Assembly: GCF_004798585.1 (NCBI RefSeq)
Contig: NZ_PPXQ01000015.1
Coordinates: 100,806-164,805 of the forward strand
Origin: Massilia sp. Mn16-1_5
GTDB taxonomy: Bacteria; Pseudomonadota; Gammaproteobacteria; Burkholderiales; Burkholderiaceae_D
DNA length: 64,000 nucleotides
Reading direction: 5' to 3'
In this document: one piece after another, positions 25,883 to 35,723 of the stretch
Layout of the letters: each line of letters starts with the position of its first letter
Numbering within the stretch: position 1 is the first letter of the stretch
Made by a program: the position numbers and the translations under genes
Notes under the pieces: model-generated
What the model was told of the DNA's origin: nothing
What the model saw: the letters and a program-made list of their open reading frames with translations, nothing else
Databases searched by the model: none

Positions 25883-27070
25883 ATGGCTGTCACGAAGCTC
25901 CACCCGGTGCCGGCCCCGCTGGTCGTGCACCTGATCTACCGGCTCGACTTCGGCGGGCTGGAAACGCTGCTGGTCGACTGCATCAACCACATGCCGCCCG
26001 AGCGCTACCGCCACGCGATCGTCTGCCTGACCGACTACACGGCTTTCGCCGACAAGATCACGGCGCCGAACGTGGCGCTGTACGCCCTGCACAAGCAGCC
26101 GGGCCTGGGCCTGGGCATCCACGCCAGACTGTTCAAGCTGCTGCGCGAACTGCGCCCGGCCGTGCTGCACACCTATAATTTCGCCTGCGCCGAATACGCC
26201 GTCCCGGCCTGGGCCGCCGGCGTGCCGGTGCGCATCCACGCCGAGCACGGACGCGACGCCAGCGACCCGCAGGGTTTGAACCGCAAGCACAATTTTCTGC
26301 GGCGCGCACTGGTCCCCTTCATCGACCGCTATGTGCCGGTCTCGCACGACCTGGCGCGCTGGCTGGGCCAGGTGGTCAGGATCCCGGCGCCGAAGCTGGA
26401 ACTGATCATGAACGGTGTCGACACCGAGCGCTTCGCACCAGGCCTGCCGGCCGCCGCCACGCCCTGGACCGATGCACCCTTCGTCATCGGCACCGTCGGG
26501 CGCCTGCAAGACGTAAAAGACCAGGCGAGCCTGATCGACGCCTTTGCTCTGCTGTGCGCGGCTCGGCCAGCCCTGCGTGCGACAATGCGCCTGGCGATCG
26601 TCGGCGACGGCCCGCTGCGTGCACGGCTGGAACAGAAAGCTGAACAGGCCGGCGTGGCGGACCTGGTGTGGTTCCCTGGTGCGCGCAACGACATCCCCGA
26701 ACTGATGCGCAGCTTCGACCTGTTCACCCTGTCCTCGATCGCCGAAGGCACGCCGGTCACCCTGCTGGAAGCGATGGCCTGCGGCCTGCCGGTGGTCGCG
26801 ACCCGCGTCGGCGGCATCCCGGAAGTGGTGCAGGAAGGCGTCAGCGGCGCACTGGTCCCGGCGTCCAACCCGCAGGCGCTGGCCGACGCGCTGGCCGCCT
26901 ATGTGGACGACCCGGCGCGCGTTGCCGCCCACGGCGCGGCCGCACGTGAAAAAATCGAACGCCATTACAGCGTTGCAGCCATGGTCGGCGCCTACACGGC
27001 GCTCTACGACCAGCTCTGCAACACCAAGACAAACCCTAGAGAAATCACCCAACCATGTGCGGAATCGTAG
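25883..27070 (+). CDS. XrtA-system GT4 glycosyltransferase
   Basis: A 395-aa retaining GT-B glycosyltransferase. It starts with VHLIYRLDFGGLETLLVDCIN, the loop typical of the exosortase-linked family, and has the C-terminal GT4 signature FTLSSIAEGTPVTLLEAMACGLPVVAT (E-x7-E). Expected to extend the exopolysaccharide repeat at the cytoplasmic membrane face. It lies 3 bp after xrtA; its 3' end overlaps the amidotransferase by 16 bp. Confidence 0.9.
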   Translation: MAVTKLHPVPAPLVVHLIYRLDFGGLETLLVDCINHMPPERYRHAIVCLTDYTAFADKITAPNVALYALHKQPGLGLGIHARLFKLLRELRPAVLHTYNFACAEYAVPAWAAGVPVRIHAEHGRDASDPQGLNRKHNFLRRALVPFIDRYVPVSHDLARWLGQVVRIPAPKLELIMNGVDTERFAPGLPAAATPWTDAPFVIGTVGRLQDVKDQASLIDAFALLCAARPALRATMRLAIVGDGPLRARLEQKAEQAGVADLVWFPGARNDIPELMRSFDLFTLSSIAEGTPVTLLEAMACGLPVVATRVGGIPEVVQEGVSGALVPASNPQALADALAAYVDDPARVAAHGAAAREKIERHYSVAAMVGAYTALYDQLCNTKTNPREITQPCAES

Positions 27071-28995
27071 GCATTTTTGACCCGCGCGGCATGCGCGCAT
27101 TCGATCGCGACGCCCTCGTGCGGATGAACCAGACCCAGTTCCACCGCGGCCCCGTCGAAGGCGACGTCTACCTCGAGCCCGGCGTCGGCTTCGGCCACCG
27201 CCGCCTGTCGATCATCGACCTGGCCGCCGGCCAGCAGCCGCTGTTCAACGCAGACCGCTCGGTCGTCACCGTGTTCAATGGCGAGATCTACAACTTCCGC
27301 GAACTGACGGCGGAACTGAGCGCCCTCGGCTACAAATTCGCCACCAAGTCCGATACCGAGACCATCGTCCACGCCTGGGAAGAATGGGGAGAAGACTGCG
27401 TCAAGCACCTGCGCGGCATGTTCGCCTTCGCCATCTGGGACCGCAACAAGCAGACCTTCTTCGTCGCACGCGACCATCTCGGCATCAAGCCGCTGCACTA
27501 CGCCTTCCTGCCGGACGGCACCTTCGTGTTCGGCTCGGAACTGAAATCCCTGCTGTCCTTCCCGGAACTGCCGCGCGTGATCGAGCCGCGCGCCGTCGAG
27601 GAATATTTTGCATATGGCTACGTTCCGGAGCCGCGCACCATTTTCAAGGACGCCTTTAAACTCGAACCGGGCTATTCTCTGACCCTGAAGGTCGGCGCCA
27701 ACGCGCAAAGTGTGAAGCCGAAACGCTGGTGGGACGTGCCGTTTACCCCGCACGCGCCGATGTCCGAACAGCAGATGGAAGAAGAGCTGATCGTGCGCCT
27801 GCGCGAAGCGGTCGAGAGCCAGCTGGAAGCCGAGGTGCCGCTGGGCGCCTTCCTGTCCGGCGGCGTCGACTCGAGCGCGATCGTGGCCATGATGGCCGGC
27901 CTGAACAAGGGTCCGGTGAACACCTGCTCGATCGCCTTCAACGACCCGGCCTTCGACGAATCGACCTATGCGCGCCAGGTAGCCGAGCGCTATAAAACCA
28001 ACCACCAGTGCGACACCGTGGACAAGGACGACTACGGCCTGGTCGACCTGCTGGCCGGCCTGTACGACGAGCCCTATGCCGACAGCTCGGCGATTCCGAC
28101 CTACCGCGTGTGCGAACTGGCCCGCAAGCGTGTCACGGTCGCGCTGTCGGGCGACGGCGGCGACGAGAACTTTGCCGGCTACCGCCGCTACCGCATGGCG
28201 ATGGGCGAACAGCAGGTGCGCTCGATGCTGCCGCTGGCCCTACGCAAACCCGTGTTCGGCTTCCTGGGTAAAGCCTATCCGAAGGCCGACTGGGCGCCGC
28301 GCATCTTCCGCGCCAAGACTACCTTCGAGGCGCTGGCGCGCGACCTGGTCGACGGTTACTTCCACGGCGTGTCGATCCTGGTCGACCGCGTGCGCGACCA
28401 GTTGTTCTCGCCGAGCTTCCGCAGCCAGCTGCAGGGCTACCGCGCGGTCGAGGTGATGCGCGGCCATGCAGCCAACGCCCCGACCGACGATCCGCTCTCG
28501 ATCACCCAGTACGTCGACATGAAGACTTACCTGCCCGGCGACATTCTCACCAAGGTCGACCGCGCCAGCATGGCGCACGCGCTGGAGGTGCGGGTGCCGC
28601 TGCTGGATCACAAGTTCGTCGAATGGGTTTCCGGCCTGCCGTCCTCGTGCAAGCTGCGCAACGGCGAAGGCAAGCACATTTTCAAGAAGGCGCTGCAGCC
28701 CTACTTGTCGGACGACATCCTGTACCGCAAGAAGATGGGCTTCTCGATTCCGCTCGCGTCCTGGCTGCGCGGCCCGCTGCGCGAGGCCATGAAGGCGGCC
28801 GTGCTCAATCCCCTGCTGCTCGATACCGGCATCTTCAACCAGCGTTACCTGCAGCAGATGATCGACGAGCACCTGGCCGGCACCAAGGACCACAGCACCG
28901 CCCTGTGGGCCGTGCTGATGTTCGAAGCCTTCCTGCGCAAGAACGGCGCCGACAGCGCCAGCGTGGCCGCGCCGCTGATCGCCAGCGCCGCATAA
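27055..28995 (+). CDS. XrtA-system asparagine-synthase-type glutamine amidotransferase
   Basis: A 646-aa protein with both asparagine synthetase B domains. The Ntn-type glutaminase begins with MCGIVGIFDPRG, so Cys2 is the nucleophile. The synthase domain carries the PP-loop SGGVDSSAI near residue 268. Ammonia from glutamine is passed to an ATP-activated carboxylate. In an EPS locus with UDP-HexNAc uronic acid genes (58.5-61 kb), amidation of a uronic acid on the glycan is a sound guess; free asparagine synthesis is less likely. It overlaps the preceding gene by 16 bp. Confidence 0.92.
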   Translation: MCGIVGIFDPRGMRAFDRDALVRMNQTQFHRGPVEGDVYLEPGVGFGHRRLSIIDLAAGQQPLFNADRSVVTVFNGEIYNFRELTAELSALGYKFATKSDTETIVHAWEEWGEDCVKHLRGMFAFAIWDRNKQTFFVARDHLGIKPLHYAFLPDGTFVFGSELKSLLSFPELPRVIEPRAVEEYFAYGYVPEPRTIFKDAFKLEPGYSLTLKVGANAQSVKPKRWWDVPFTPHAPMSEQQMEEELIVRLREAVESQLEAEVPLGAFLSGGVDSSAIVAMMAGLNKGPVNTCSIAFNDPAFDESTYARQVAERYKTNHQCDTVDKDDYGLVDLLAGLYDEPYADSSAIPTYRVCELARKRVTVALSGDGGDENFAGYRRYRMAMGEQQVRSMLPLALRKPVFGFLGKAYPKADWAPRIFRAKTTFEALARDLVDGYFHGVSILVDRVRDQLFSPSFRSQLQGYRAVEVMRGHAANAPTDDPLSITQYVDMKTYLPGDILTKVDRASMAHALEVRVPLLDHKFVEWVSGLPSSCKLRNGEGKHIFKKALQPYLSDDILYRKKMGFSIPLASWLRGPLREAMKAAVLNPLLLDTGIFNQRYLQQMIDEHLAGTKDHSTALWAVLMFEAFLRKNGADSASVAAPLIASAA

Positions 28996-29027
28996 CGAGC
29001 ATTCAAGAATTCGGAGTATTCACTACC

Positions 29028-30251
29028 ATGCGTGTCCTTCACGTCCTCGACCACTCGATCCCGCTGCACAGCGGCTATACCTTCCGCACCGCCTCGATCC
29101 TGCGCGAGCAGCGCGCGCTCGGCTGGGAGACCTTCCACGTGACCGGCTCCAAGCACCAGGGCGGCAACGACCTGCGTGAAGAAACGGCCGACGGCCTGCA
29201 CTTTTATCGCACCGCCAAATCGCAAGGGGCAATGGCGAAACTGCCGGTCCTGAACCAGCTGGAAGTGATCCAGGGCCTGGAAAAGCGCTTGAGTGAAATC
29301 ATCCCGCAAATCAAGCCGGACGTATTGCACGCGCACTCGCCTTGCCTGAACGGGATCGCCGCCATCCGCGCCGGCCGCAAGTTCGGCATCCCGGTCGTGT
29401 ATGAAGTGCGCGCCTTCTGGGAAGACGCCGCGGTCGACCACGGCACCAGCACGGAAAACGGCCTGCGTTATAAACTGACGCGCGGCCTGGAAACCTATGC
29501 TTTGAAACGCGCAGACGCCGTCACCACCATTTGCGAAGGCCTGCGCCGCGACATCGTCGAGCGCGGCATCCCGGCCAATAAAGTCACGGTGATCCCGAAC
29601 GCGGTCGACATCGACAAGTTCGCCGTCGGCGGCGAAGCCGACCAGGACCTGAAACGCCAGCTCGGCCTGCAGGGCCACCGCCTGATCGGATTTATCGGCT
29701 CCTTCTACGCCTACGAAGGCCTGGACGTGCTGCTGCGCGCGGTGCCGGCGCTGGTCGCGCGCGCGCCCGACCTGCGCGTGCTGCTGGTCGGCGGCGGTCC
29801 GCAGGACGCCAATCTGCGCCAGCTGGCCAAGGATTTACATATCGCCGACAAGGTCGTGTTCACCGGCCGCGTGCCGCACGACCAGGTGCAGAAGTACTAC
29901 GACCTGCTCGACGTGCTGGTTTATCCGCGCCAGTCGATGCGCCTGACCGACCTTGTGACGCCATTAAAACCGCTGGAAGCGATGGCGCAGGGCCGCATCC
30001 TGGCCGCGTCCAGCGTCGGCGGCCACCGCGAGCTGATCACCGACGGCAAGACCGGCATCCTGTTCGCGCCGGACGATCCGGCCGCGCTGGCGAATAAAGT
30101 CGGCGACCTGCTCGACGCCCAGTCGACCTGGCCGGCGCTGCGCCTGGCCGGCCGCGAATACGTGGAAGTCGAACGCAACTGGCCGGTGAGCGTGGCGCGC
30201 TACAAGAACATCTACGGCCAGCTGACCGGTACGAAGTTGAAAGCTGCATGA
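29028..30251 (+). CDS. Exosortase-A-associated GT4 glycosyltransferase
   Basis: A 407-aa GT-B transferase starting MRVLHVLDHSIPLHSGYTFR, diagnostic of the exosortase-linked branch that recognises HSGY near the N-terminus. The sugar-nucleotide half has VVFTGRVPHDQVQKYYDLLDV and KPLEAMAQGRILAASSVGG. The start at 29028 follows the amidotransferase stop by 32 bp; a longer reading would overlap that gene heavily. Its stop overlaps the next GT start (ATGA). Confidence 0.9.
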   Translation: MRVLHVLDHSIPLHSGYTFRTASILREQRALGWETFHVTGSKHQGGNDLREETADGLHFYRTAKSQGAMAKLPVLNQLEVIQGLEKRLSEIIPQIKPDVLHAHSPCLNGIAAIRAGRKFGIPVVYEVRAFWEDAAVDHGTSTENGLRYKLTRGLETYALKRADAVTTICEGLRRDIVERGIPANKVTVIPNAVDIDKFAVGGEADQDLKRQLGLQGHRLIGFIGSFYAYEGLDVLLRAVPALVARAPDLRVLLVGGGPQDANLRQLAKDLHIADKVVFTGRVPHDQVQKYYDLLDVLVYPRQSMRLTDLVTPLKPLEAMAQGRILAASSVGGHRELITDGKTGILFAPDDPAALANKVGDLLDAQSTWPALRLAGREYVEVERNWPVSVARYKNIYGQLTGTKLKAA

Positions 30252-31429
30252 AGATCCTGACCTTCAGCACGCTGTTCCCGAACAGCGAGAAACCGGGCCA
30301 CGGCATTTTCGTGGAGACGCGCCTGCGCCACCTGGTCGCCAGCGGTGAAGTCGACGCGCGCGTCGTGGCGCCGGTGCCCTGGTTCCCCTCGACCAACCCG
30401 CGCTTCGGTAACTACGCCCGATTCGCCAAGGCGCCGCGCCACGAGGTGCGCCACGGGATCCAGGTGGCGCACCCGCGCTTTCCGGTGATCCCGAAGGTCG
30501 GCATGAACCTGTCGCCGCTGCTGCTGGCGCAGGCGGCGAAGCCGGCCATCGCGCGCCTGCTCGACGAGGGTTTCGATTTCGACCTGATCGACGCCCATTA
30601 CTTTTATCCTGACGGCGTGGCCGCCGCCATGCTGGCGCGCACCTTCAACAAGCCGCTGGTGATCACCGCGCGCGGCTCCGACATCACCCTGTTCCCGCAT
30701 TATCCGCTGCCGCGCCGCATGATCACCTGGGCGGCAAAGCGCGCCGACGCCGTGATCACGGTCTGCAATGCGCTGCGCGACGAAGTGGTGGCGCTCGGGA
30801 TCGATGCCGACCGCGTGGTCTCGCTGAGGAACGGCGTCGACTTGAACCTGTTCCGGCCGATCGAGCGCACGCCGAACGCCATGTTCACCCTGTTCGCGGT
30901 GGGCCACCTGGTGCCGGTCAAGGCCCAGGACCTGGTCATCGGCGCCCTGCCCCTGCTGCCGGGCGTGCGCCTGGTGCTGGCCGGCGACGGGCCGGACCGA
31001 TCGAAACTCGAGACGCTGGCACGCGAGCTGGGCGTCAGCGATCGTGTGACCTTCCTCGGCGCGGTGCCGCAGGCACAGCTGCGCGGCCATTACGGCGCCG
31101 CCGACGCGCTGGTGCTGTCGTCGAGCCGCGAAGGCTGGGCCAACGTGCTGCTGGAATCGATGGCCTGCGGCACCCCGGTCGTGGCCAGCCGAGTCTACGG
31201 CACGCCCGAGGTCGTGGCATCGCCCGACGCCGGTGTGCTGATGGCCGAGCGCAGCTACCAGGGCGTGGCCGACGCCGTCAACGCATTGCGCGCCAACTAC
31301 CCCGACCGCGGCGCGACCCGCCGCTACGCCGAACGCTTCAGCTGGGACGACACCACCGACGGTCAGCTGCGCCTGTTCGAGCAGGTCCTGGCGCGGCGCG
31401 CCGGCGCGCTGGCGCTGGCCCAAACTTGA
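30248..31429 (+). CDS. GT4 glycosyltransferase
   Basis: A 393-aa GT-B glycosyltransferase. The N-terminus is MKILTFSTLFPNSEKPGHGIFVE. The acceptor domain includes LIDAHYFYPDGVAAA, and the donor domain contains VVSLRNGVDLNLFRPI and SREGWANVLLESMACGTPVVAS with the conserved glutamates. It is coupled by 4-bp overlap to the previous transferase. It probably adds one residue to the lipid-linked repeat; specificity is unknown. Confidence 0.88.
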   Translation: MKILTFSTLFPNSEKPGHGIFVETRLRHLVASGEVDARVVAPVPWFPSTNPRFGNYARFAKAPRHEVRHGIQVAHPRFPVIPKVGMNLSPLLLAQAAKPAIARLLDEGFDFDLIDAHYFYPDGVAAAMLARTFNKPLVITARGSDITLFPHYPLPRRMITWAAKRADAVITVCNALRDEVVALGIDADRVVSLRNGVDLNLFRPIERTPNAMFTLFAVGHLVPVKAQDLVIGALPLLPGVRLVLAGDGPDRSKLETLARELGVSDRVTFLGAVPQAQLRGHYGAADALVLSSSREGWANVLLESMACGTPVVASRVYGTPEVVASPDAGVLMAERSYQGVADAVNALRANYPDRGATRRYAERFSWDDTTDGQLRLFEQVLARRAGALALAQT

Positions 31430-31448
31430 CAACGGATGGACTGACACA

Positions 31449-31589
31449 ATGGAATCTCTACTCTGGGCCATGGATATCGTCGCGGTGACGTATCTCTGCC
31501 TGTGGGCACTCAGGACGGAAAAGCGCCGCGAAAAGGAAGACAAGGAGCGCGCGGCCGCGCAGGCAGCGCGGGAGGACAAGCATGCGTGA
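31449..31589 (+). CDS. 46-aa single-span membrane protein
   Basis: MESLLWAMDIVAVTYLCLWALRTEKRRE... is a short hydrophobic helix (~residues 3-21) followed by a highly charged, Lys/Glu/Arg/Ala-rich cytoplasmic tail ending in EDKHA. It starts 20 bp after the glycosyltransferase stop, and its last codons overlap the ligase start (31582). That coupling argues it is translated. I do not recognise a family. A small assembly or stability partner of the following multi-pass ligase is possible (inference). Confidence 0.65.
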   Translation: MESLLWAMDIVAVTYLCLWALRTEKRREKEDKERAAAQAAREDKHA

Positions 31590-32994
31590 CCTGTTTTTCC
31601 TGGCGCTGTTGCCGGTGATGCTGTACGCGATGGCGCAGCGCCCCTTCATCGCCGTCGGCATGTGGGTCTGGACCGCGCTGTTCTTCCCCAACGCCTGGGT
31701 GTACGGGATTGCCGGGCACATCCGCTACAACCTGCTGTTCACCGCGGTGGCGATCGTCGGCTACCTGTTCTACAAGCACAAGCCGAAGGTCGAGCTGGGA
31801 GCGATCGGCGGCTTCGCGCTGGCGTTCTTCCTGTGGACCATCGGCAGTACGCTGACCACCATCGGCCGCCCCGACATCGCGCTCGACTACTGGATCCGCT
31901 TTTTCAAGGTGTTCATGCTGTTCCTGTTCGTGGTCTTGGCCATCAAGGACAAGCTGCACGTCGACTTCGTACTGTGGTGCCTGATGCTGTCGGTGGGTTT
32001 CTATGCCGACATCGAAAGCGCGAAATTCATCGTCTCCGGCGGCGGCCACAAGATCGTCGGCCTGCCCGGCCACGTGCTGGGCGACCGTAACGAACTGGCG
32101 CTGGCCTTCGTGATGACGCTGCCTATCGCCTATTACCTGCTGGGCGAATACGGCAAGCGTTCGCGCCTGCTGCAACTAGGTTTGCTGGGCACGATGGCGG
32201 CACTGGTGATCGGCGTGATCGGCACCGCTTCGCGCGGTGGCTTCGTGGCGCTGGCAGCGCTGGGTGTCTACATGGTCTACAAGAGCGAGCGCAAGCTGCT
32301 GTTCAGCGTGCTGATCGCCGTCCTGGTCATCGGCCTGACTCCCTATATCTCGGAAGAGTACACGCAGCGTCTCGACACTATCGGCGCGGCCGACGAGGAC
32401 TCCTCGTTCATGACCCGCGTCGTCTCCTGGAAGCTGTCCTTCATCATGGCTACGCACCACCCGTTCTTCGGCGGCGGCTTCAAGTCACTCGAGTACTTCC
32501 CGGTCTGGAATTCGCTGTCGCGCGAATTCTTCTCCTACCCCTGGTTCTATACCGGCAGCGCCCTGCCCAACCTCCAGGTCGGCCGCGCGGCGCACAGCGT
32601 CTACTTCCAGGTGCTGGGCGAACAGGGCTTCGTCGGTCTGGCGCTCTACCTGGGTCTCCTGGTCACCGCCTTCTTCAAAGCCGGCGCCATCGTGCGCCAG
32701 GCGCGCCGCGCCGGCGCGCCTGCCTGGCTGCGCAACCTCGGAACCATGCTGCAGCTGAGCGTGTTTGCGTTTGCCCTCGGCGGCGCCGCACTCAGCTTTG
32801 CCTACGTCGACCTGATCTTCTGCCTGTTCGGCCTGATCGTCGTGGTGGAAAAGCGCCTGCTGCCGGCCACGCTGCGGCAGATGGCCGAGACGGGCGCGCT
32901 GCCGCAGACGGCCGTGACGGCCGGGGCGGGCGCGGTGGTCGAGCCGACCCCGCTGCTCGCCAAGACCGGCACGCGCCAGCCGCAGCAGGGCTGA
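31582..32994 (+). CDS. Exosortase-A-associated O-antigen ligase/polymerase (Wzy/WaaL family)
   Basis: A 470-aa protein with ~11 membrane helices and a large periplasmic loop between residues ~265 and 340, which carries MATHHPFFGGGFKSLEYF and AHSVYFQVLGEQGFVGL. This H-x-VYFQ..GE.G pattern is typical of O-antigen ligase/polymerase enzymes. The exosortase-linked branch is proposed to transfer glycan to PEP-CTERM proteins (O-glycosylation) or polymerise the repeat; experimental proof is lacking. The C-terminal ~40 residues are a Pro/Ala tail. Confidence 0.9.
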   Translation: MRDLFFLALLPVMLYAMAQRPFIAVGMWVWTALFFPNAWVYGIAGHIRYNLLFTAVAIVGYLFYKHKPKVELGAIGGFALAFFLWTIGSTLTTIGRPDIALDYWIRFFKVFMLFLFVVLAIKDKLHVDFVLWCLMLSVGFYADIESAKFIVSGGGHKIVGLPGHVLGDRNELALAFVMTLPIAYYLLGEYGKRSRLLQLGLLGTMAALVIGVIGTASRGGFVALAALGVYMVYKSERKLLFSVLIAVLVIGLTPYISEEYTQRLDTIGAADEDSSFMTRVVSWKLSFIMATHHPFFGGGFKSLEYFPVWNSLSREFFSYPWFYTGSALPNLQVGRAAHSVYFQVLGEQGFVGLALYLGLLVTAFFKAGAIVRQARRAGAPAWLRNLGTMLQLSVFAFALGGAALSFAYVDLIFCLFGLIVVVEKRLLPATLRQMAETGALPQTAVTAGAGAVVEPTPLLAKTGTRQPQQG

Positions 32995-33252
32995 CGCGGC
33001 CGTGCTTGCCGCGTTTCTTCACACGATTCTGCGTGGCAAGCGCTACGGAACACCTCTTGCGCGACCGTTCTGTGTATCATTCATTTTTACTGTTGTGCTC
33101 GCCGCCCTGCGTGACCGGTTCCTTGCACGGAAGGCGGGCGGTGCCCGCCTGGCGGGCAGGCACGACATCATTGAACTGGCTGGTGCGCTTGGCCTTGCCA
33201 AACCTGCGTTTGAACCGCTCCGTCGACGCGCCCAAGGCCACAACTGGCAATC

Positions 33253-34374
33253 ATGATCGTTAGCTCAAGAACCGAAGAACAGAACAAGGGCGCGGCCGAG
33301 CAAGGCCGCGGCGCCGGTGCTCCGCTCAGGGCGGCCCACGCCCCGGCATCCGATGCGCCCGCCGTCCGGCCGCCGCGCCAGCCCCGCCGCCTCGGCCGCC
33401 TCGGTGCGGCCGCGTTGCGCACGGCCGGCAACGCCATCGCCCTGCTCTCGAACCGGCGCAGCCTCGCGGTGGTCAACTACCACCGTGTGCTGGCGCAACC
33501 CGATCCGCTGCTGGAATCGGAACCGGATCTGGTGGCCTTCCGCTGGCAGATGGCGCTGCTGGCCGAATGCTTCAACGTCATGCCGCTGCACGACGCCCTG
33601 CGCGCGCTCGACGCCGGCAAGCTTCCGCCGCGCACGGTGTGCATCACCTTCGACGATGGCTACCGCTCGGTACACGACCTGGCGCTGCCGATCCTGCGCG
33701 AATTCAAGCTACCGGCGACGGTGTTCGTCACGAGCGGCTATGTCGGCGCCGACGCGGGCAACATGTGGAACGACCGCATCATCCACGTGGTGCAATCGCT
33801 GCCGGCCCCGGTCCTCGACTTGAGCGACCTGGGCCTGGGATCGTATTCGCTTGCCTCGATCGAGGCCCGGCGCCTGAGCGCCGCGCGCCTGACCGAGGCC
33901 GGCAAGTACATGCCACCGGCCGCGCGCGAGGCGCTGGTGCAGCGCCTCGAACAGATGGGCGGCCTGAAGGACGATGCGCTGATGCTGACGCCTGCCATGC
34001 TGGTCACCCTCGACAGCAACAATATCGAGATCGGCGCGCACACGGTGTCGCATCCGATCCTGACCAGTCTGGACGACGAGAGCGCACGCTTCGAAATCAC
34101 CGCCGGCAAGACCCAGCTCGAACACCTGATCGGCAAGCCGGTGCGCCTGTTCGCCTATCCGAATGGGAAAGTCGGCAAGGATTTCGACGCACGCCATGTC
34201 GAGATGGTGCGCCAGGCCGGCTTTACCGCCGCGTTCACGACCGCGGTGGGCGCGATCACCGGCGACCAGGACCGCTTCCAATTGCCGCGTAGCCGACCAT
34301 GGGACCGGATTCCTTTCCATTTCGGCCTGCGCCTGCTGAGCTGGATGGCGCTCAGCAACCGGCAACCACGATAA
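33253..34374 (+). CDS. Polysaccharide deacetylase (NodB fold)
   Basis: A 373-aa protein. After a low-complexity Ala/Pro/Arg-rich N-terminus (~1-70) comes the NodB domain: first motif TFDDGYRSVHD (~135-145), His motif GAHTVSHPIL and the C-terminal FAYPNGKVGKDFD. It hydrolyses acetyl groups from polysaccharide, or it is a related carbohydrate esterase. There is no good ribosome-binding site before the ATG at 33253, so the true start may lie further inside. The 258 bp upstream (32995-33252) hold no supported gene. This is the second of three deacetylases here. Confidence 0.85.
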   Translation: MIVSSRTEEQNKGAAEQGRGAGAPLRAAHAPASDAPAVRPPRQPRRLGRLGAAALRTAGNAIALLSNRRSLAVVNYHRVLAQPDPLLESEPDLVAFRWQMALLAECFNVMPLHDALRALDAGKLPPRTVCITFDDGYRSVHDLALPILREFKLPATVFVTSGYVGADAGNMWNDRIIHVVQSLPAPVLDLSDLGLGSYSLASIEARRLSAARLTEAGKYMPPAAREALVQRLEQMGGLKDDALMLTPAMLVTLDSNNIEIGAHTVSHPILTSLDDESARFEITAGKTQLEHLIGKPVRLFAYPNGKVGKDFDARHVEMVRQAGFTAAFTTAVGAITGDQDRFQLPRSRPWDRIPFHFGLRLLSWMALSNRQPR

Positions 34375-34402
34375 TCACGCTATCTGCAACAAGGACTTCA
34401 AC

Positions 34403-35644
34403 ATGCACAACCGTGCATTATTAATCGCCTTTCATTTTCCGCCGCAGGCAGCCAGCAGCGGTATCCAGCGCAGCCTGAGCTTCTCGCGCCATCTTCCCGC
34501 CAGCGGCTGGGAGCCCATGGTCCTGACGGCGCAGCCGCGCGTCTATATCAACCAGAATCCATCGCAGCTGGCCAGCATCCCGGGCGGGCTGCTGGTGCGG
34601 CGCGCGTTCGCCCTCGACGCCAAGCAACACCTGGGCTGGCGCGGCCGTTACCTGAACGCCAGCGCCCTGCCCGACCGCTGGGCCACGTGGGCACTGGGCG
34701 CCGTACCGGCCGGGCTGGCGCTGATCCGTGCCCAGCGTCCCAAGGTCATCTGGTCGACCTTCCCGATCGCCACCGCGCACCTGATCGGCCTGGCCCTGCA
34801 CCGCCTGACCGGCCTGCCCTGGATCGCCGACTTCCGCGATCCGATGCTGCAGCCGGCCTATCCGACCAACAAGGCGCAGCGCCGCATCTACGGCTGGATC
34901 GAGCGGCAGACCATCCGCCGCTGCAGTAAAGCCGTGTTCACAACGCATGGCGCGATGGCCTTGTACCGGGAGCGCTTCCCGGAGCTGGCGCCGGACAAGT
35001 TCGTCGTCATCGAAAACGGCTACGACGAAGACATGTTCACTGCCGCGCCGCCGGCGCCGGCCCCCGCCACGGAGCGGCCGCTGACGCTGGTGCACAGCGG
35101 CCTGCTGTACAACACCGGGCGCGACCCCGCGCCCTTCTTCGAAGCGCTGGCGCGGCTCAAGGCCCGTGGCGCAGTCGATGCGGCGACCCTGCGCGTGGTG
35201 CTGCGTGCGCCCGGCAATACGCCGAACATCAATGCCCTGATCGACAAGCACGGCGTGGGCGATATCGTTGCCGCCGCACCCGCCGTCCCCTACGCACAGG
35301 CCCTGACCGAAATGCTGTCCGCCGACGGCCTGCTGATCTTCCAGGGCACGCCGTTCAACAATCAGGTACCGGCCAAGGTCTACGAATATTTCCGTGCGCG
35401 CAGGCCGATTTTCGGACTGGTCGATCACGCGGGAGAGACCGCGCGCGTACTCGACAAGGGCGGCTTCGGCGACCAGGCGTACATCGACGATCCCGCCGAG
35501 ATCGCGGACGTGCTCGCGCGCTTCCTCGAGCGCGTACGTGCCGGCACGGCCCACGTCGCCACGCCGGAACTGGTCGCGGGTTCGTCGCGCACGCACCGGG
35601 CCCGGCAACTGGCGGCATTGTTCGACGAGGTCGCCAAGGCCTGA
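34403..35644 (+). CDS. Glycosyltransferase (GT4-like)
   Basis: A 413-aa GT-B protein starting MHNRALLIAFHFPPQAASSGIQ, the FPP.....GIQR pattern of a known EPS transferase group. It has a PWIADFRDPM acceptor-side motif and a donor half with NNQVPAKVYEYFRARRPIFGL. AAGGA precedes the start. It is the last gene of the plus-strand EPS operon, ended by the terminator 17 bp after its stop. Confidence 0.87.
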   Translation: MHNRALLIAFHFPPQAASSGIQRSLSFSRHLPASGWEPMVLTAQPRVYINQNPSQLASIPGGLLVRRAFALDAKQHLGWRGRYLNASALPDRWATWALGAVPAGLALIRAQRPKVIWSTFPIATAHLIGLALHRLTGLPWIADFRDPMLQPAYPTNKAQRRIYGWIERQTIRRCSKAVFTTHGAMALYRERFPELAPDKFVVIENGYDEDMFTAAPPAPAPATERPLTLVHSGLLYNTGRDPAPFFEALARLKARGAVDAATLRVVLRAPGNTPNINALIDKHGVGDIVAAAPAVPYAQALTEMLSADGLLIFQGTPFNNQVPAKVYEYFRARRPIFGLVDHAGETARVLDKGGFGDQAYIDDPAEIADVLARFLERVRAGTAHVATPELVAGSSRTHRARQLAALFDEVAKA

Positions 35645-35660
35645 GCGGGTATGTCAACGC

Positions 35661-35701
35661 AAAAACGGCGTGCACCGAACCGGTAGCACGCCGTTTTTTT
35701 C
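35661..35701. terminator. Bidirectional intrinsic terminator
   Basis: A 9-bp stem ACGGCGTGC (35665-35673) with GCACGCCGT (35686-35694), flanked by A5 on one side and T7 on the other. It closes the plus-strand EPS operon, and on the minus strand it closes the operon ending at 35724. Confidence 0.9.
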
Positions 35702-35723
35702 AGGGCGCCGCGGCGCCCGCGTG

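Noticed and set aside
33002..33256. 84/85-aa overlapping plus-strand frames before the deacetylase
   Set aside because: Two competing frames, no ribosome-binding site, composition not protein-like.
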